Positions 28,419-36,980 of a stretch of DNA of 40,733 nucleotides are shown here, piece after piece. The stretch comes from UBA1756 sp045132235. GTDB taxonomy: Bacteria; Bacteroidota; Bacteroidia; Bacteroidales; WCHB1-69. Made by a program: the position numbers and the translations under genes. The notes beneath the pieces are model-generated. The model was not told where the DNA came from, ran no database searches, and worked only from the letters and a program-made list of their open reading frames with translations. The first letter of the stretch is position 1; each line of letters opens with the position of its first letter. The stretch lies in NCBI GenBank assembly GCA_045132235.1, contig JBGURX010000040.1, positions 1 through 40,733 on the forward strand, in the 5' to 3' direction.

Positions 28419-30803
28419 ATGAATTCATTGAAGATATTTTTCAGAAAGATTGTAGTGCTGGCAATTGTGTTGTTCCATGCCAGCGCGATCATGGCGCAGA
28501 TCTATCAGATAGGGGCTGTGTTTGAGTTCCCTGACGGTTCGAAGGGGGTGATTTGCTATGTCAATCCCGATAACCCTGTGGAGGGATGGGCAGTGGCTCT
28601 GAATGATGTGGGATGGGTGAGCAAAACCAACAATCAGTCGTTCTATCTGCTGGATGAGGGCGCAGGTATTCCGTCGGAGATTGAAAACCACCCGTATGAA
28701 TATATAGCACGATATGGTATTGATGATTGGAGCTATGAAGGAAAGAAGAACACCCGTGCCCTGCTGGAGTCGGGCAACTCGCCTGCTGCCGAAGCCGTGG
28801 ATTTCTATAACGGTTGGTATATCCCGGATGCGATCCAGCTCCGCCATGTCTTCGGATTGATTCCGTTTATTGAAAGCTCCATCATTGACGCAGGTGGGGA
28901 TGTTGAAGGTATGAGATGGATGTATGCCTATAACACTTCAGAGACCGGACACGATTATTGGACTTCTACCAGAACGGGCAACAACTTTCTTGTCATCAGA
29001 GGAAGCCAGTATTTCTATAACTCTCGAAACCCTGCTGACCACTCCAACCCTGGGCTTTCAAAAGTGCGGATCCGTGCCGTGCGCGACTTCGGAACAGATG
29101 CCTACGCCTATTGGGTGGACAATCCCAAAAGCGCAAGTATGAAGGTCAGCCCGGAGGTGAACACGTCGTATCATGCCTATGTGATTTTCAACAGCGACAC
29201 CCTCCATGTGAACAGCTCGGCCATCGTGCACGAAACGTACGACAAGGACACCTGCTATGAAACAGTGTGTGCCTCTCCCGACCCATACACGTCGCTGGTT
29301 AATCCCAATTTTGTGAATTTGGATATCTCCACTCCGCAGACGGAGGAGTACACCCACCGTGTCACGTTGCAGACCGTTCACGGTTGCGACAGTATCATCA
29401 CGTTGAAGCTGAAGGTGAATCCGGTGTATGAATTTGTGCATGATACGGCCATCAAAGTGTCGGAGGTCCCATACACATGGCGAGGCCGTCAGTTTAACGA
29501 GGCGGGCGACTATTACGACTCTTTGCAGACAACATGCTGCGGCTGCGACAGTGTATATGTGCTTCATCTTGCCCTTACAGGGATTGTGACATACGGCGAT
29601 ACCACTGCTTACACATGCACGGACTTCACTTGGCACGATTCCACCTATACCGTAACGCCTGCCGAAAATCCCACTTATACGATGGTGGGGGCCAACATGT
29701 ATGGTTGCGACTCCATTGTCACGCTGTATCTGAACTTTTTACCTCATTATTGGGTGGAGAAAAAAGATACTGTATGCTCCAATGGTTTCCCGTACACCAC
29801 AGAGGATACGACATTTCTGGCAGGTACTGTTACGGATACCTATGTGGTTCACAGAACGACTGTGCAGGGGTGCGACAGCCTGATATCGGTGGAACTGTAT
29901 GTAATTCCTGATATTGCCGCCGAAGCCACTTTGACCTGTCCGCCCGACACGAGCATCATGCTGGCGTACGGCGCCTGCGACACGACGTTGATGGACATCG
30001 GCAATCCGGTCTATTACCATTCTCCTGCTTTGGATGGCGTATCGTACACGATTTCCAATGATGCGCCGGCTGGCAACACTTTTGCCGTTGGCAGCACCAC
30101 CGTCACATGGACAGTGGAGGATGAGTGCGGCTTGACGTTGGACTGCACCCAGAAAGTGGATGTGGTTTATCCGCCATGCGGAACCCCTGCGGATTCGGTC
30201 AGCGACTTTGACGGATTCCGCTACTCTTCGGTGCGCATCGGTTGCCAGTGCTGGACGGGAGAAAATGCCCGCAGCACCCATTATGCTGATGGAACCCCTG
30301 TGTCCATGTACTATTATTACAATGGTCTGGACTCTTTGGAGGGGATTTATGGTAAAATGTACAGTTGGTATTCTGCCGTGCGGGTGCCGGAAGGCGACAA
30401 CAGTGCGGCGCCTGCCGACTCTATTGGATATTTCGGTCCGTATGTGCAGGGCATTTGTCCGGAAGGCTGGGCATTGCCTACCGTGGATGAGTATTTGATT
30501 ATGTTGAATGCTGCCGGTGGCACTGCTGAACAGGTGAAGTCGGCAAGCTCGTTGTATTGGATTTCAGGGTATGAGGGCACTTCTCCCAATTCGGGCTTCA
30601 ATGCACGCGGAGCCGGCCGGTACGATGCTGTTTCCGGCCAGTACAAGGATTTGATGATGTATGCCAATTTCTGGACAGTGAACGACAATTATGCGCCTGT
30701 TAGCGCAGTGTCGGTCTATGTGCCATATATCTGTGCAGCTTTGGAGCCTGAGCTCAATGTCAAATACATGGGGTTCAGTGTGCGGTGTGTGAGGAAAAGA
30801 TAA
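28419..30803 (+). CDS. Modular secreted protein: lectin-like, GCDS repeats, HYR, FISUMP domains
   Basis: 794 residues. The signal peptide ends AIMA with Gln at 27. Order of modules: DUF1566/lectin-like domain (about 28-230, ending YWTSTRTGNNF ... VRIRAVRDF), four GCDS repeats with Gly at 322, 375, 429 and 484 (spacing 53-55), a HYR-type domain (about 503-582, TCPPDTSIML ... VTWTVEDECG), and a Fibrobacter-succinogenes-major-paralogue (FISUMP) domain (about 586-794, IGCQCWTGENAR, GKMYSWYSAVR, GICPEGWALPTVDEY, ending GFSVRCVRKR). It starts 33 nt after the preceding gene and shares its modules, so the two look like diverged relatives in one operon. Likely cell-surface or secreted, ligand unknown. 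No T9SS tail. Confidence 0.87.
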   Translation: MNSLKIFFRKIVVLAIVLFHASAIMAQIYQIGAVFEFPDGSKGVICYVNPDNPVEGWAVALNDVGWVSKTNNQSFYLLDEGAGIPSEIENHPYEYIARYGIDDWSYEGKKNTRALLESGNSPAAEAVDFYNGWYIPDAIQLRHVFGLIPFIESSIIDAGGDVEGMRWMYAYNTSETGHDYWTSTRTGNNFLVIRGSQYFYNSRNPADHSNPGLSKVRIRAVRDFGTDAYAYWVDNPKSASMKVSPEVNTSYHAYVIFNSDTLHVNSSAIVHETYDKDTCYETVCASPDPYTSLVNPNFVNLDISTPQTEEYTHRVTLQTVHGCDSIITLKLKVNPVYEFVHDTAIKVSEVPYTWRGRQFNEAGDYYDSLQTTCCGCDSVYVLHLALTGIVTYGDTTAYTCTDFTWHDSTYTVTPAENPTYTMVGANMYGCDSIVTLYLNFLPHYWVEKKDTVCSNGFPYTTEDTTFLAGTVTDTYVVHRTTVQGCDSLISVELYVIPDIAAEATLTCPPDTSIMLAYGACDTTLMDIGNPVYYHSPALDGVSYTISNDAPAGNTFAVGSTTVTWTVEDECGLTLDCTQKVDVVYPPCGTPADSVSDFDGFRYSSVRIGCQCWTGENARSTHYADGTPVSMYYYYNGLDSLEGIYGKMYSWYSAVRVPEGDNSAAPADSIGYFGPYVQGICPEGWALPTVDEYLIMLNAAGGTAEQVKSASSLYWISGYEGTSPNSGFNARGAGRYDAVSGQYKDLMMYANFWTVNDNYAPVSAVSVYVPYICAALEPELNVKYMGFSVRCVRKR

Positions 30804-30822
30804 ACGTTTTTTATCGTTTTTT
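30799..30822 (+). terminator. Weak AT-rich terminator candidate
   Basis: A short stem, GATAAA (30799-30804) with TTTATC (30810-30815), loop CGTTT, followed by GTTTTTTTA. The stem overlaps the stop region of the preceding gene. It is weak and AT-only apart from the outer G-C pair, but the protease gene behind it has its own promoter box. Confidence 0.35.
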
Positions 30823-30838
30823 TATCTGGATTTTTTTG

Positions 30839-30846
30839 TATTTTTG
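30839..30846 (+). promoter_or_regulatory. -7 box of the gingipain-like protease gene
   Basis: TATTTTTG, 26 nt upstream of the ATG at 30873, fits TAnnTTTG. The protease gene is therefore likely to have its own start of transcription in addition to any read-through. Confidence 0.6.
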
Positions 30847-30872
30847 CGCATTAATTGTAATTCGCAAAGATT

Positions 30873-33800
30873 ATGAAAAAAGTCCTTTTTACCCTTGTCT
30901 TTTTGACCTCTGTTTTGTGCATGCAGGCGCAGCTTTGCCGCGTGCAGGAAAACACTGACGATCAGGTTGTGCTGCGCTATTCCGCGGGACAGCTGGAGGT
31001 GACTTCCGTGGGAACTCCCGCGGGTGATTTCTCACGACTTTATATGGAGGGAACTTGCCTCTCCACCGAGGTGGGACAGCCGGAACTTCCGGTGTGTGTC
31101 ACCATGCTGGAAATTCCTGTCTGCACAGGCCTGCATGTGGAGGTGCTCTCCTCGCATTATACCGACTACGACGCTGCTGCGCTGGGTATCGACCATCCGC
31201 TGTTCCCTGCACAGCCCTCTTATTCCAAGTCGGACGTGGGGGAGAAGGAGTTGGTGAAAGATAATGCCACCTATCAACGTAATACATGGTATCATAGAGA
31301 ATTGGTTACTGTTGAAAGGGTGGGTGCTATGCGCGACATGAACCTCGCCACGCTTTTCATTTCTCCCATCCAGTACAACCCGGTGACCCAAATGGTCAGA
31401 GTGTACGACGAAGTGGAGGTGCGGGTGAGTTGCGAGAATGCTGACCTGCCTGCCACCTATGCGATGAAGTCGCTGCACAGCAACGCCATCGTGAACGGCA
31501 TGCACAACTGGGTGGCCAACCCGATCATGCCGCAGTCGCGCGAGGAGATATTCACCCGTCCCATCAGCTATCTCATCGTGGCCCACAGCATGTTCCGCGG
31601 CCAGCTGGATGATTTTATTGCATGGAAGCAGCGCCAAGGATTGAAGGTGGAGATCGCCTATACCGATGATCCCAATGTGGGCACCACCACGACAACCATC
31701 GCCAATTTCATCAAGGGCAAATACACCAATGCCACCGTTGACGACCCTGCCCCCACCTTTGTGCTGCTGGTGGGCGACGTGGCCCAGATACCGGCTTTCC
31801 CCACGCAGGTCTCTGGCGAGAACCATGTTACCGACCTCTACTATTGCACATGGACCGACGGCGACTACATTCCCGACTGCTTTTACGGCCGCTTCTCCGC
31901 GCAGAACGCAGGTCATTTGTCCAACATCCTTGAAAAGGTCATGCAGTTTGAGCAATACACCATGCCCGACCCGTCGTACTTGGACGATGCAGTGCTGGTG
32001 GCCGGCACCGACGGTAACTTCGGCCCCACCCATGCCAACGGACAGATCAATTATCTGGCCAACAACTATGTCAACACGGGATACGGCTATTCCACGGTGT
32101 ATGTCCACCTGTACAACAGCTCCAGCCAGGCAGCCACCATCCGTGCGGAAATCGGTGCCGGTGTGGGCTACGCCAACTATACGGCACACTGCAGTCCTGA
32201 CGGCTGGGCTGACCCTGAGTTCAGTATCAGTCACATCCCTGCCATGAGTAATACCGACAAATATCCTTTCATGGTGGGCAACTGCTGCCAGTCCTGCCAG
32301 TTCAACGATGACGAGTGTTTCGGAGAGGCATTGCTCCGCACCGCGAAGAAGGGCGCTGCGGGTTACATCGGCGGCAGCAACAGCACCTACTGGGGCGAGG
32401 ACTACTACTGGACGGTCGGCTATCGTGCCAATATTGTGGCCAACCCCACCTATGATGCTGCCAACATCGGTGCCTACGACCGCATGTTCCACACCCATGG
32501 GGAGCCGTTCAGCGACTGGACGGTCACGGCCGGTTCCATCATCATGGGCGGCAACCTTTCCGTGGAGGCCACCACTTCCGACCTGAAGCGTTATTACTGG
32601 GAAATTTACCACCTGATGGGCGACCCGTCGATGCTGCCCTGGCTCACCAATCCCGACCCGATGCCGGTTTCTGTCAGCGTGGCGTTGGTGCAGGGTGTCA
32701 CCACGATGAATGTTCAGGCGGTGCCCTATGCATACGTTGCACTCACCGAGAACGGCACTGTGGTTGGTGCCACTATGGCCGATGCCAACGGCATGGCTGT
32801 GCTCACCTTCCCGCCGGTTCTCACCACCAACACGTATGAACTTGCGGCCACCGCACAGGGCTACCAGCCCTTCTTCCAGACTATCACCGTGATAGAACCG
32901 GAAGGCCCCTATGTAGTGGCGCTCACTACCCAGCTGATGGCTGGCAACGAGCCCAACTACAATGCCTATGTTGACCTCAATACCACTGTGCAGAATGTGG
33001 GCGTTGATGCCGCCACCAATGTTACTGCCACCCTGTCCACTACCTCATCCGATGTCACCATAATCAACGGCACAGCGAATATTGGCAACCTTGCGGCTTC
33101 CGAACAGCAGACCGTCAACAATGCTTTCTCGGTCTATGTACACGACGACATCCAAGACAATATTGTGGCGCCTTTCACCCTCACCATCACTTTCAACAAC
33201 AACCTCACCACTACTTCCAGTTTCATGCTTACACTCAAGGCTCCTCGTCTTTCCAATACGGGCTCGAGTTCTTCCGAAGTGGAGGGTAACGGCAACAACG
33301 CCATCAATCCGGGTGAGACGGCTGCCCTCCGTATCACCACCCGCAACGCTGGCCATGCACCTGCCGTGGATGTCTATTCCCACCTCACCTGCGCCTACAG
33401 CCAAGTGACCATTGATCAGGATGACCTTGCCCTCGGCAACATCGATGCCAATGGAAATGTCGTTTCGGAGTTTACTGTTCACGTTGGCAATAATGTTCCG
33501 GAACCCTTCATCGTGCCGTTCATCCATCATATCTATGCGGGCTCGTACTCATTCACCGATACCGTTTATATGTTTGTGGGTGAATGTGTGGAAGATTTCG
33601 AAACCGGCGATTTCTCGAAATTCAACTGGACCAACAGCAGCAATGCATGGACCGTTGGGAATGGTGCATACGAAGGAAGTTATTGCGCAGTGTCGAAAAA
33701 CAACATGAGCTCGGGTAGTAGCTGCACGTTGAGCCTCTCGATTACCGCCGCCGCCAATGACACGATCTCTTACTATCGTAAATATACGGCCGGCAGCAGC

Positions 33801-34280
33801 TGGTTCGGCACGGATGCGTTCTCTTTCTATATTGATAACAACGTGATGGAGAGTGTGAGCGAAGCCACCGACTGGTCGCGGGCTGCATTCCCGATTTCCG
33901 CAGGTAACCATACCATCCGCTTTGTGTTCTCTCGCGACAGCTATGGCGGCAGCTCTTCCACAGCCCGCATCGACTATATCAATTTCCCGATGAACGGGGA
34001 GATGGGGCCGGTGATGGTGGAAGAGTCGCAGATGTCGCTGCTGAAGGTCTATCCTGTACCGGCCACCCAGCAGGTGACGGTCTCGCTGCCTTCGTCCAAC
34101 GAAAGCTACCAGCTGGTGCTGTTCGACATGAACGGCAAGCAGGTGATGAACCGCAAGGTGGTGGCTGCCGATGGTGAATATGTGCTGAATGTCAGTGGAT
34201 TGAGAATCGGAGTCTATATGATTTCTCTTTTCAATAATGAAGGTGCTTGGAGTGGCAAGCTGATTCGCGCTGCGGAATAA
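30873..34280 (+). CDS. Gingipain-family (C25) cysteine protease with T9SS sorting domain
   Basis: 1135 residues. The signal peptide ends MQA with Gln at 20. Residues about 20-230 form the C25 propeptide (ELPVCVTMLEIPV, YQRNTWYHRELVTVERV). The catalytic domain starts near ISYLIVAHSMF (about 230), with LLVGDVAQIPAF. The active-site His is H439 (YTAHCSPDGW). The nucleophile region is NCCQSC (470-475), and C472 lines up with the gingipain catalytic Cys. ECFGEALLR and GSNSTYWGEDYYW follow. After several beta-sandwich domains comes a jelly-roll of cleaved-adhesin type (about 904-1040) and a type A T9SS C-terminal domain (about 1060-1135, LLKVYPVPATQQVTVSLP ... GVYMISLFN). It should be secreted and anchored at the surface. 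Arg or Lys specificity cannot be read. The extra cysteines next to the nucleophile are unusual. Confidence 0.92.
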   Translation: MKKVLFTLVFLTSVLCMQAQLCRVQENTDDQVVLRYSAGQLEVTSVGTPAGDFSRLYMEGTCLSTEVGQPELPVCVTMLEIPVCTGLHVEVLSSHYTDYDAAALGIDHPLFPAQPSYSKSDVGEKELVKDNATYQRNTWYHRELVTVERVGAMRDMNLATLFISPIQYNPVTQMVRVYDEVEVRVSCENADLPATYAMKSLHSNAIVNGMHNWVANPIMPQSREEIFTRPISYLIVAHSMFRGQLDDFIAWKQRQGLKVEIAYTDDPNVGTTTTTIANFIKGKYTNATVDDPAPTFVLLVGDVAQIPAFPTQVSGENHVTDLYYCTWTDGDYIPDCFYGRFSAQNAGHLSNILEKVMQFEQYTMPDPSYLDDAVLVAGTDGNFGPTHANGQINYLANNYVNTGYGYSTVYVHLYNSSSQAATIRAEIGAGVGYANYTAHCSPDGWADPEFSISHIPAMSNTDKYPFMVGNCCQSCQFNDDECFGEALLRTAKKGAAGYIGGSNSTYWGEDYYWTVGYRANIVANPTYDAANIGAYDRMFHTHGEPFSDWTVTAGSIIMGGNLSVEATTSDLKRYYWEIYHLMGDPSMLPWLTNPDPMPVSVSVALVQGVTTMNVQAVPYAYVALTENGTVVGATMADANGMAVLTFPPVLTTNTYELAATAQGYQPFFQTITVIEPEGPYVVALTTQLMAGNEPNYNAYVDLNTTVQNVGVDAATNVTATLSTTSSDVTIINGTANIGNLAASEQQTVNNAFSVYVHDDIQDNIVAPFTLTITFNNNLTTTSSFMLTLKAPRLSNTGSSSSEVEGNGNNAINPGETAALRITTRNAGHAPAVDVYSHLTCAYSQVTIDQDDLALGNIDANGNVVSEFTVHVGNNVPEPFIVPFIHHIYAGSYSFTDTVYMFVGECVEDFETGDFSKFNWTNSSNAWTVGNGAYEGSYCAVSKNNMSSGSSCTLSLSITAAANDTISYYRKYTAGSSWFGTDAFSFYIDNNVMESVSEATDWSRAAFPISAGNHTIRFVFSRDSYGGSSSTARIDYINFPMNGEMGPVMVEESQMSLLKVYPVPATQQVTVSLPSSNESYQLVLFDMNGKQVMNRKVVAADGEYVLNVSGLRIGVYMISLFNNEGAWSGKLIRAAE

Positions 34281-34305
34281 TTTTTTCTTTCTAAAAAATA
34301 AAAAA

Positions 34306-35226
34306 ATGAAAATCGCCATATTGGAACCGCTGGGGGTGCCCACCGAGGATTTGCGCTCCCGAATTGTGAACAGGATAGGAGAGGGGCATGAACTTGCCTT
34401 CTACCCCGACCGTAAGGAAGACGAGGCTACGTTGGTGGCCCGCAGTCAGGGTGCCGACACGGTGGTGCTCTCCAACATTCCGTATCGCCGCAGTGTGATG
34501 GAGAAATGTCCGGAGCTGAAACGCATCTGTGTGGCATTCACCGGCATGGACCATATTGACCTCGCCTATTGCGCCGAGCGTGGCATAGAGGTGAAAAACT
34601 GTGCGGGCTATTCCACCGTTGCGGTCGCCGACCTTGTTTTCGGACTGGTGTTGTCGCTGGCTCGCAACATCCCTGCCTGCAACGTGGTGTGCCGCGAGCA
34701 GGGCACCAAGGCCGGACTGGTGGGCTTCGAGCTGGCCGGCAAGAAGTTCGGCATCGTCGGACTGGGTGCCATCGGCAAGCGCGTGGCCGACATCGCCAAC
34801 GCCTTTGGCTGCGAGGTGTACGCCTACACCCGCACGCCCAAGCCCTATCCGGGGGTGAAGCTGGTGGAAAAGGACGAGCTGTTCCGCACCTGCGACATTG
34901 TGTCGCTGCACACACCGCTCAACGAGCAGACGCGCGGACTGGTGGGAAAGCATGAGCTGGCGCTGATGAAGCCGACCGCTTTTCTCATCAACACGGCGCG
35001 GGGCGGTGTGGTGGACACCGATGCGTTGGTGGAGGTGCTGCGCGAAAATCGCATCGCAGGCGCCGGCATCGACGTGTTCGACATGGAGCCGCCGATTCCC
35101 GCCGACTACCCGCTGGCACATTTGCCCAACACGGTCGTCACGCCCCACGTGGCCTTTGCCACCCAGCAGGCCTTCGAGAAACGCGCCGACATCATCGCCG
35201 AGAATTTGAAGGTGTGGGATAAATAA
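34306..35226 (+). CDS. D-isomer-specific 2-hydroxyacid dehydrogenase
   Basis: 306 residues, cytoplasmic, NAD(P)-dependent. The Rossmann motif GLGAIG is at 152-157 (KKFGIVGLGAIGKRVAD). The catalytic triad of the family is visible: R232 (NTARGG), E261 (FDMEPP) and H281 (TPHVAF). The N-terminal substrate domain has FTGMDHIDL and NCAGYSTVAVADL. The family includes glyoxylate/hydroxypyruvate reductase, D-lactate dehydrogenase and phosphoglycerate dehydrogenase. There is no ACT domain, so it is not a long-form SerA, and the substrate is open. It begins 25 nt after the protease and is followed 10 nt later by a small membrane protein and then atoE, which suggests one unit handling short organic acids. 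Confidence 0.92.
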   Translation: MKIAILEPLGVPTEDLRSRIVNRIGEGHELAFYPDRKEDEATLVARSQGADTVVLSNIPYRRSVMEKCPELKRICVAFTGMDHIDLAYCAERGIEVKNCAGYSTVAVADLVFGLVLSLARNIPACNVVCREQGTKAGLVGFELAGKKFGIVGLGAIGKRVADIANAFGCEVYAYTRTPKPYPGVKLVEKDELFRTCDIVSLHTPLNEQTRGLVGKHELALMKPTAFLINTARGGVVDTDALVEVLRENRIAGAGIDVFDMEPPIPADYPLAHLPNTVVTPHVAFATQQAFEKRADIIAENLKVWDK

Positions 35227-35236
35227 ATACAATATT

Positions 35237-35431
35237 ATGATTATCAAAATCATCCTTATCGTAGCCATTATCGGCGGCATTGTGGGCCTCATCGCTTCCG
35301 GCGGCAGTGTGAGAGGCTTTTTCTCCGGTTTTTTCAAGACAGGCTGGGGATGCGTGCGGGTTTTGCTGACTGTTTTCCTCATCATCGCCTTCATTGTGCT
35401 GATATTTCTACTGGTTGGTTGGACTTTTTAA
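35237..35431 (+). CDS. Small two-helix membrane protein
   Basis: 64 residues. Two hydrophobic segments (about 3-21 IKIILIVAIIGGIVGLIAS and about 42-63 VLLTVFLIIAFIVLIFLLV) flank a short glycine-rich loop (GGSVRGFFSGFFKTGWG). It is tightly spaced: 10 nt after the dehydrogenase and 9 nt before the likely atoE start. I do not recognise a family. It could be an accessory subunit of the transporter next door or an independent membrane peptide. The spacing and hydrophobicity are the only support that it is a gene. Confidence 0.65.
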   Translation: MIIKIILIVAIIGGIVGLIASGGSVRGFFSGFFKTGWGCVRVLLTVFLIIAFIVLIFLLVGWTF

Positions 35432-35440
35432 TGAGTGGTT

Positions 35441-36811
35441 ATGTTTCAGCGTGTGATAAAGGGTTGTGTGAATGTGGTTCAGCGGTATCTTCCTGAACCG
35501 TTGATTTTTGCCATTGTACTGACGTTGGTGGCCGCCCTGCTGGCCATGCCGATATGCAAGCAGTCGCCCATTGAGGTGATTGAGCATTGGGGCGATGGCG
35601 TGTGGGGACTGCTGGCCTTCTCGATGCAGATGGCGTTGGTGCTGGTGTGCGGTTCGGCATTGGCCGCCGCGCCACCCGTCAAGAGGGGAATCCATTACTT
35701 GGCCACGCTGCCCAAGAAACCCGCCGGCGCGATTGCACTGGTCACCTTCGTATCGGCCATCGCGTGCTGGCTCAACTGGGGCTTCGGACTGATTGTCGGG
35801 GCCGTGTTCGCCCGTGAGGTGGCGCGGCGGCTGCGCGGCGTTGACTACCGTCTGCTGATCGCCTCCGCCTACAGCGGCTTTGTGGTCTGGCACGCTGGAC
35901 TTTCAGGCTCCATCCCGCTCACCATGTCCACTGCCGGCGACTCGCTCAGCCGCGCCACCAACGGTATTCTCACCGCCCCTGTGCCGGTCAGCCAAACCAT
36001 CCTGCATCCCATCAACTTGGTGATGGTGGCGCTGGTCATCGGGGCCATTGTGGCCGTCAACTCGCTCATGCACCCCCGCAACCCGCTGATGGTGGTGTCG
36101 GTTGACCCCGACCTGCTGAAAGAGGAGGAGGATGCGGAGCGGCCGAAACCGACCACGCCTGCCGAGCGGTTGGAGAACAGCCGCGTGCTCACAGGGATCA
36201 TCACCGCGATAGGCGTGACCTACCTCGTAGTGCATATCGGTTTCCGTGGCGGCAACATCGACCTCAATGCCGTCATCATGATTTTCCTTTTCCTCGGACT
36301 GCTGCTGCACAAGACTCCGCTGGCCTATGTGCGGGCTTTCGGCAAGGCAGCTTCCGGAGCATCGGGCATCTTGCTGCAGTTTCCGTTTTATGCCGGCATC
36401 ATGGGCATCATCACGGGAGTGGGCGCCAGCGGCATCTGTCTGGGTACCGTCATCAGCAATGCCTGTGTGCACGGCTCCGGTCCCATGACCTATCCGCTGC
36501 TGACTTTCCTGTGCGCCGCTTTGCTCAACATGTTTGTGCCCTCCGGCGGCGGACACTGGGCCATCCAGGCTCCCATCATGTTCGGGGCAGGGGAGGCCTT
36601 GCATGTGGATCATGGCCTTACGGGTATCGCCATCGCTTGGGGCGACGCATGGACCAACCTCATCCAGCCCTTCTGGGCATTGCCCGCTTTGGCTATCGCC
36701 AAGCTGCAGGCCAAAGACATCATGGGCTACTGCCTCATCGACCTCGTGGTGTCGGGCATCATCATCTGCGGTGGCCTGCTGGTGTGGAGTGCGCTGGGTA
36801 TCGCTGCGTAA
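35441..36811 (+). CDS. atoE: Short-chain fatty acid transporter, AtoE family
   Basis: 456 residues, an integral membrane protein with many hydrophobic helices. It opens MFQRVIKGCVNVVQRYLPEPLIFAIVLT and carries the family's conserved WLNWGFGLIVGAVFAREVARR, GFVVWHAGLSGSIPLTMST and MFVPSGGGHWAIQAPI. AtoE-type proteins are described as carriers of short-chain fatty acids such as butyrate or acetoacetate. A GTG two codons upstream (35435) is possible, but ATG 35441 is preferred. It is the last gene of the dehydrogenase/membrane-protein unit. Whether it exports or imports fatty acids is not known from sequence. Confidence 0.9.
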   Translation: MFQRVIKGCVNVVQRYLPEPLIFAIVLTLVAALLAMPICKQSPIEVIEHWGDGVWGLLAFSMQMALVLVCGSALAAAPPVKRGIHYLATLPKKPAGAIALVTFVSAIACWLNWGFGLIVGAVFAREVARRLRGVDYRLLIASAYSGFVVWHAGLSGSIPLTMSTAGDSLSRATNGILTAPVPVSQTILHPINLVMVALVIGAIVAVNSLMHPRNPLMVVSVDPDLLKEEEDAERPKPTTPAERLENSRVLTGIITAIGVTYLVVHIGFRGGNIDLNAVIMIFLFLGLLLHKTPLAYVRAFGKAASGASGILLQFPFYAGIMGIITGVGASGICLGTVISNACVHGSGPMTYPLLTFLCAALLNMFVPSGGGHWAIQAPIMFGAGEALHVDHGLTGIAIAWGDAWTNLIQPFWALPALAIAKLQAKDIMGYCLIDLVVSGIIICGGLLVWSALGIAA

Positions 36812-36896
36812 TTATCTGATTCTAAATATTTTTCATGGTATAAATTTTTTTTCTTTCTTTTTTGAAAGAAGGGATATGATATTTCATTTTTATCAT

Positions 36897-36904
36897 TAAC
36901 TTTG
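36897..36904 (+). promoter_or_regulatory. -7 box of the last gene
   Basis: TAACTTTG fits TAnnTTTG and lies 76 nt upstream of the ATG at 36981, so the leader is longer than for other genes here and AT-rich. A short inverted repeat, TTCTTTC with GAAAGAA (36851-36870), lies upstream but is not followed by a T run, so I do not call it a terminator of atoE. Confidence 0.5.
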
Positions 36905-36980
36905 CTTGGTGAATAATTAGGCTTAAATTTATTGTATAATATTGAAAATCAATCATTTAATTATTTATAAAAATTTAATT

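Noticed and set aside
36851..36870. Inverted repeat TTCTTTC / GAAAGAA after atoE as a terminator
   Set aside because: The stem is short and AT-rich, the T run lies in the loop, and no T run follows the stem.
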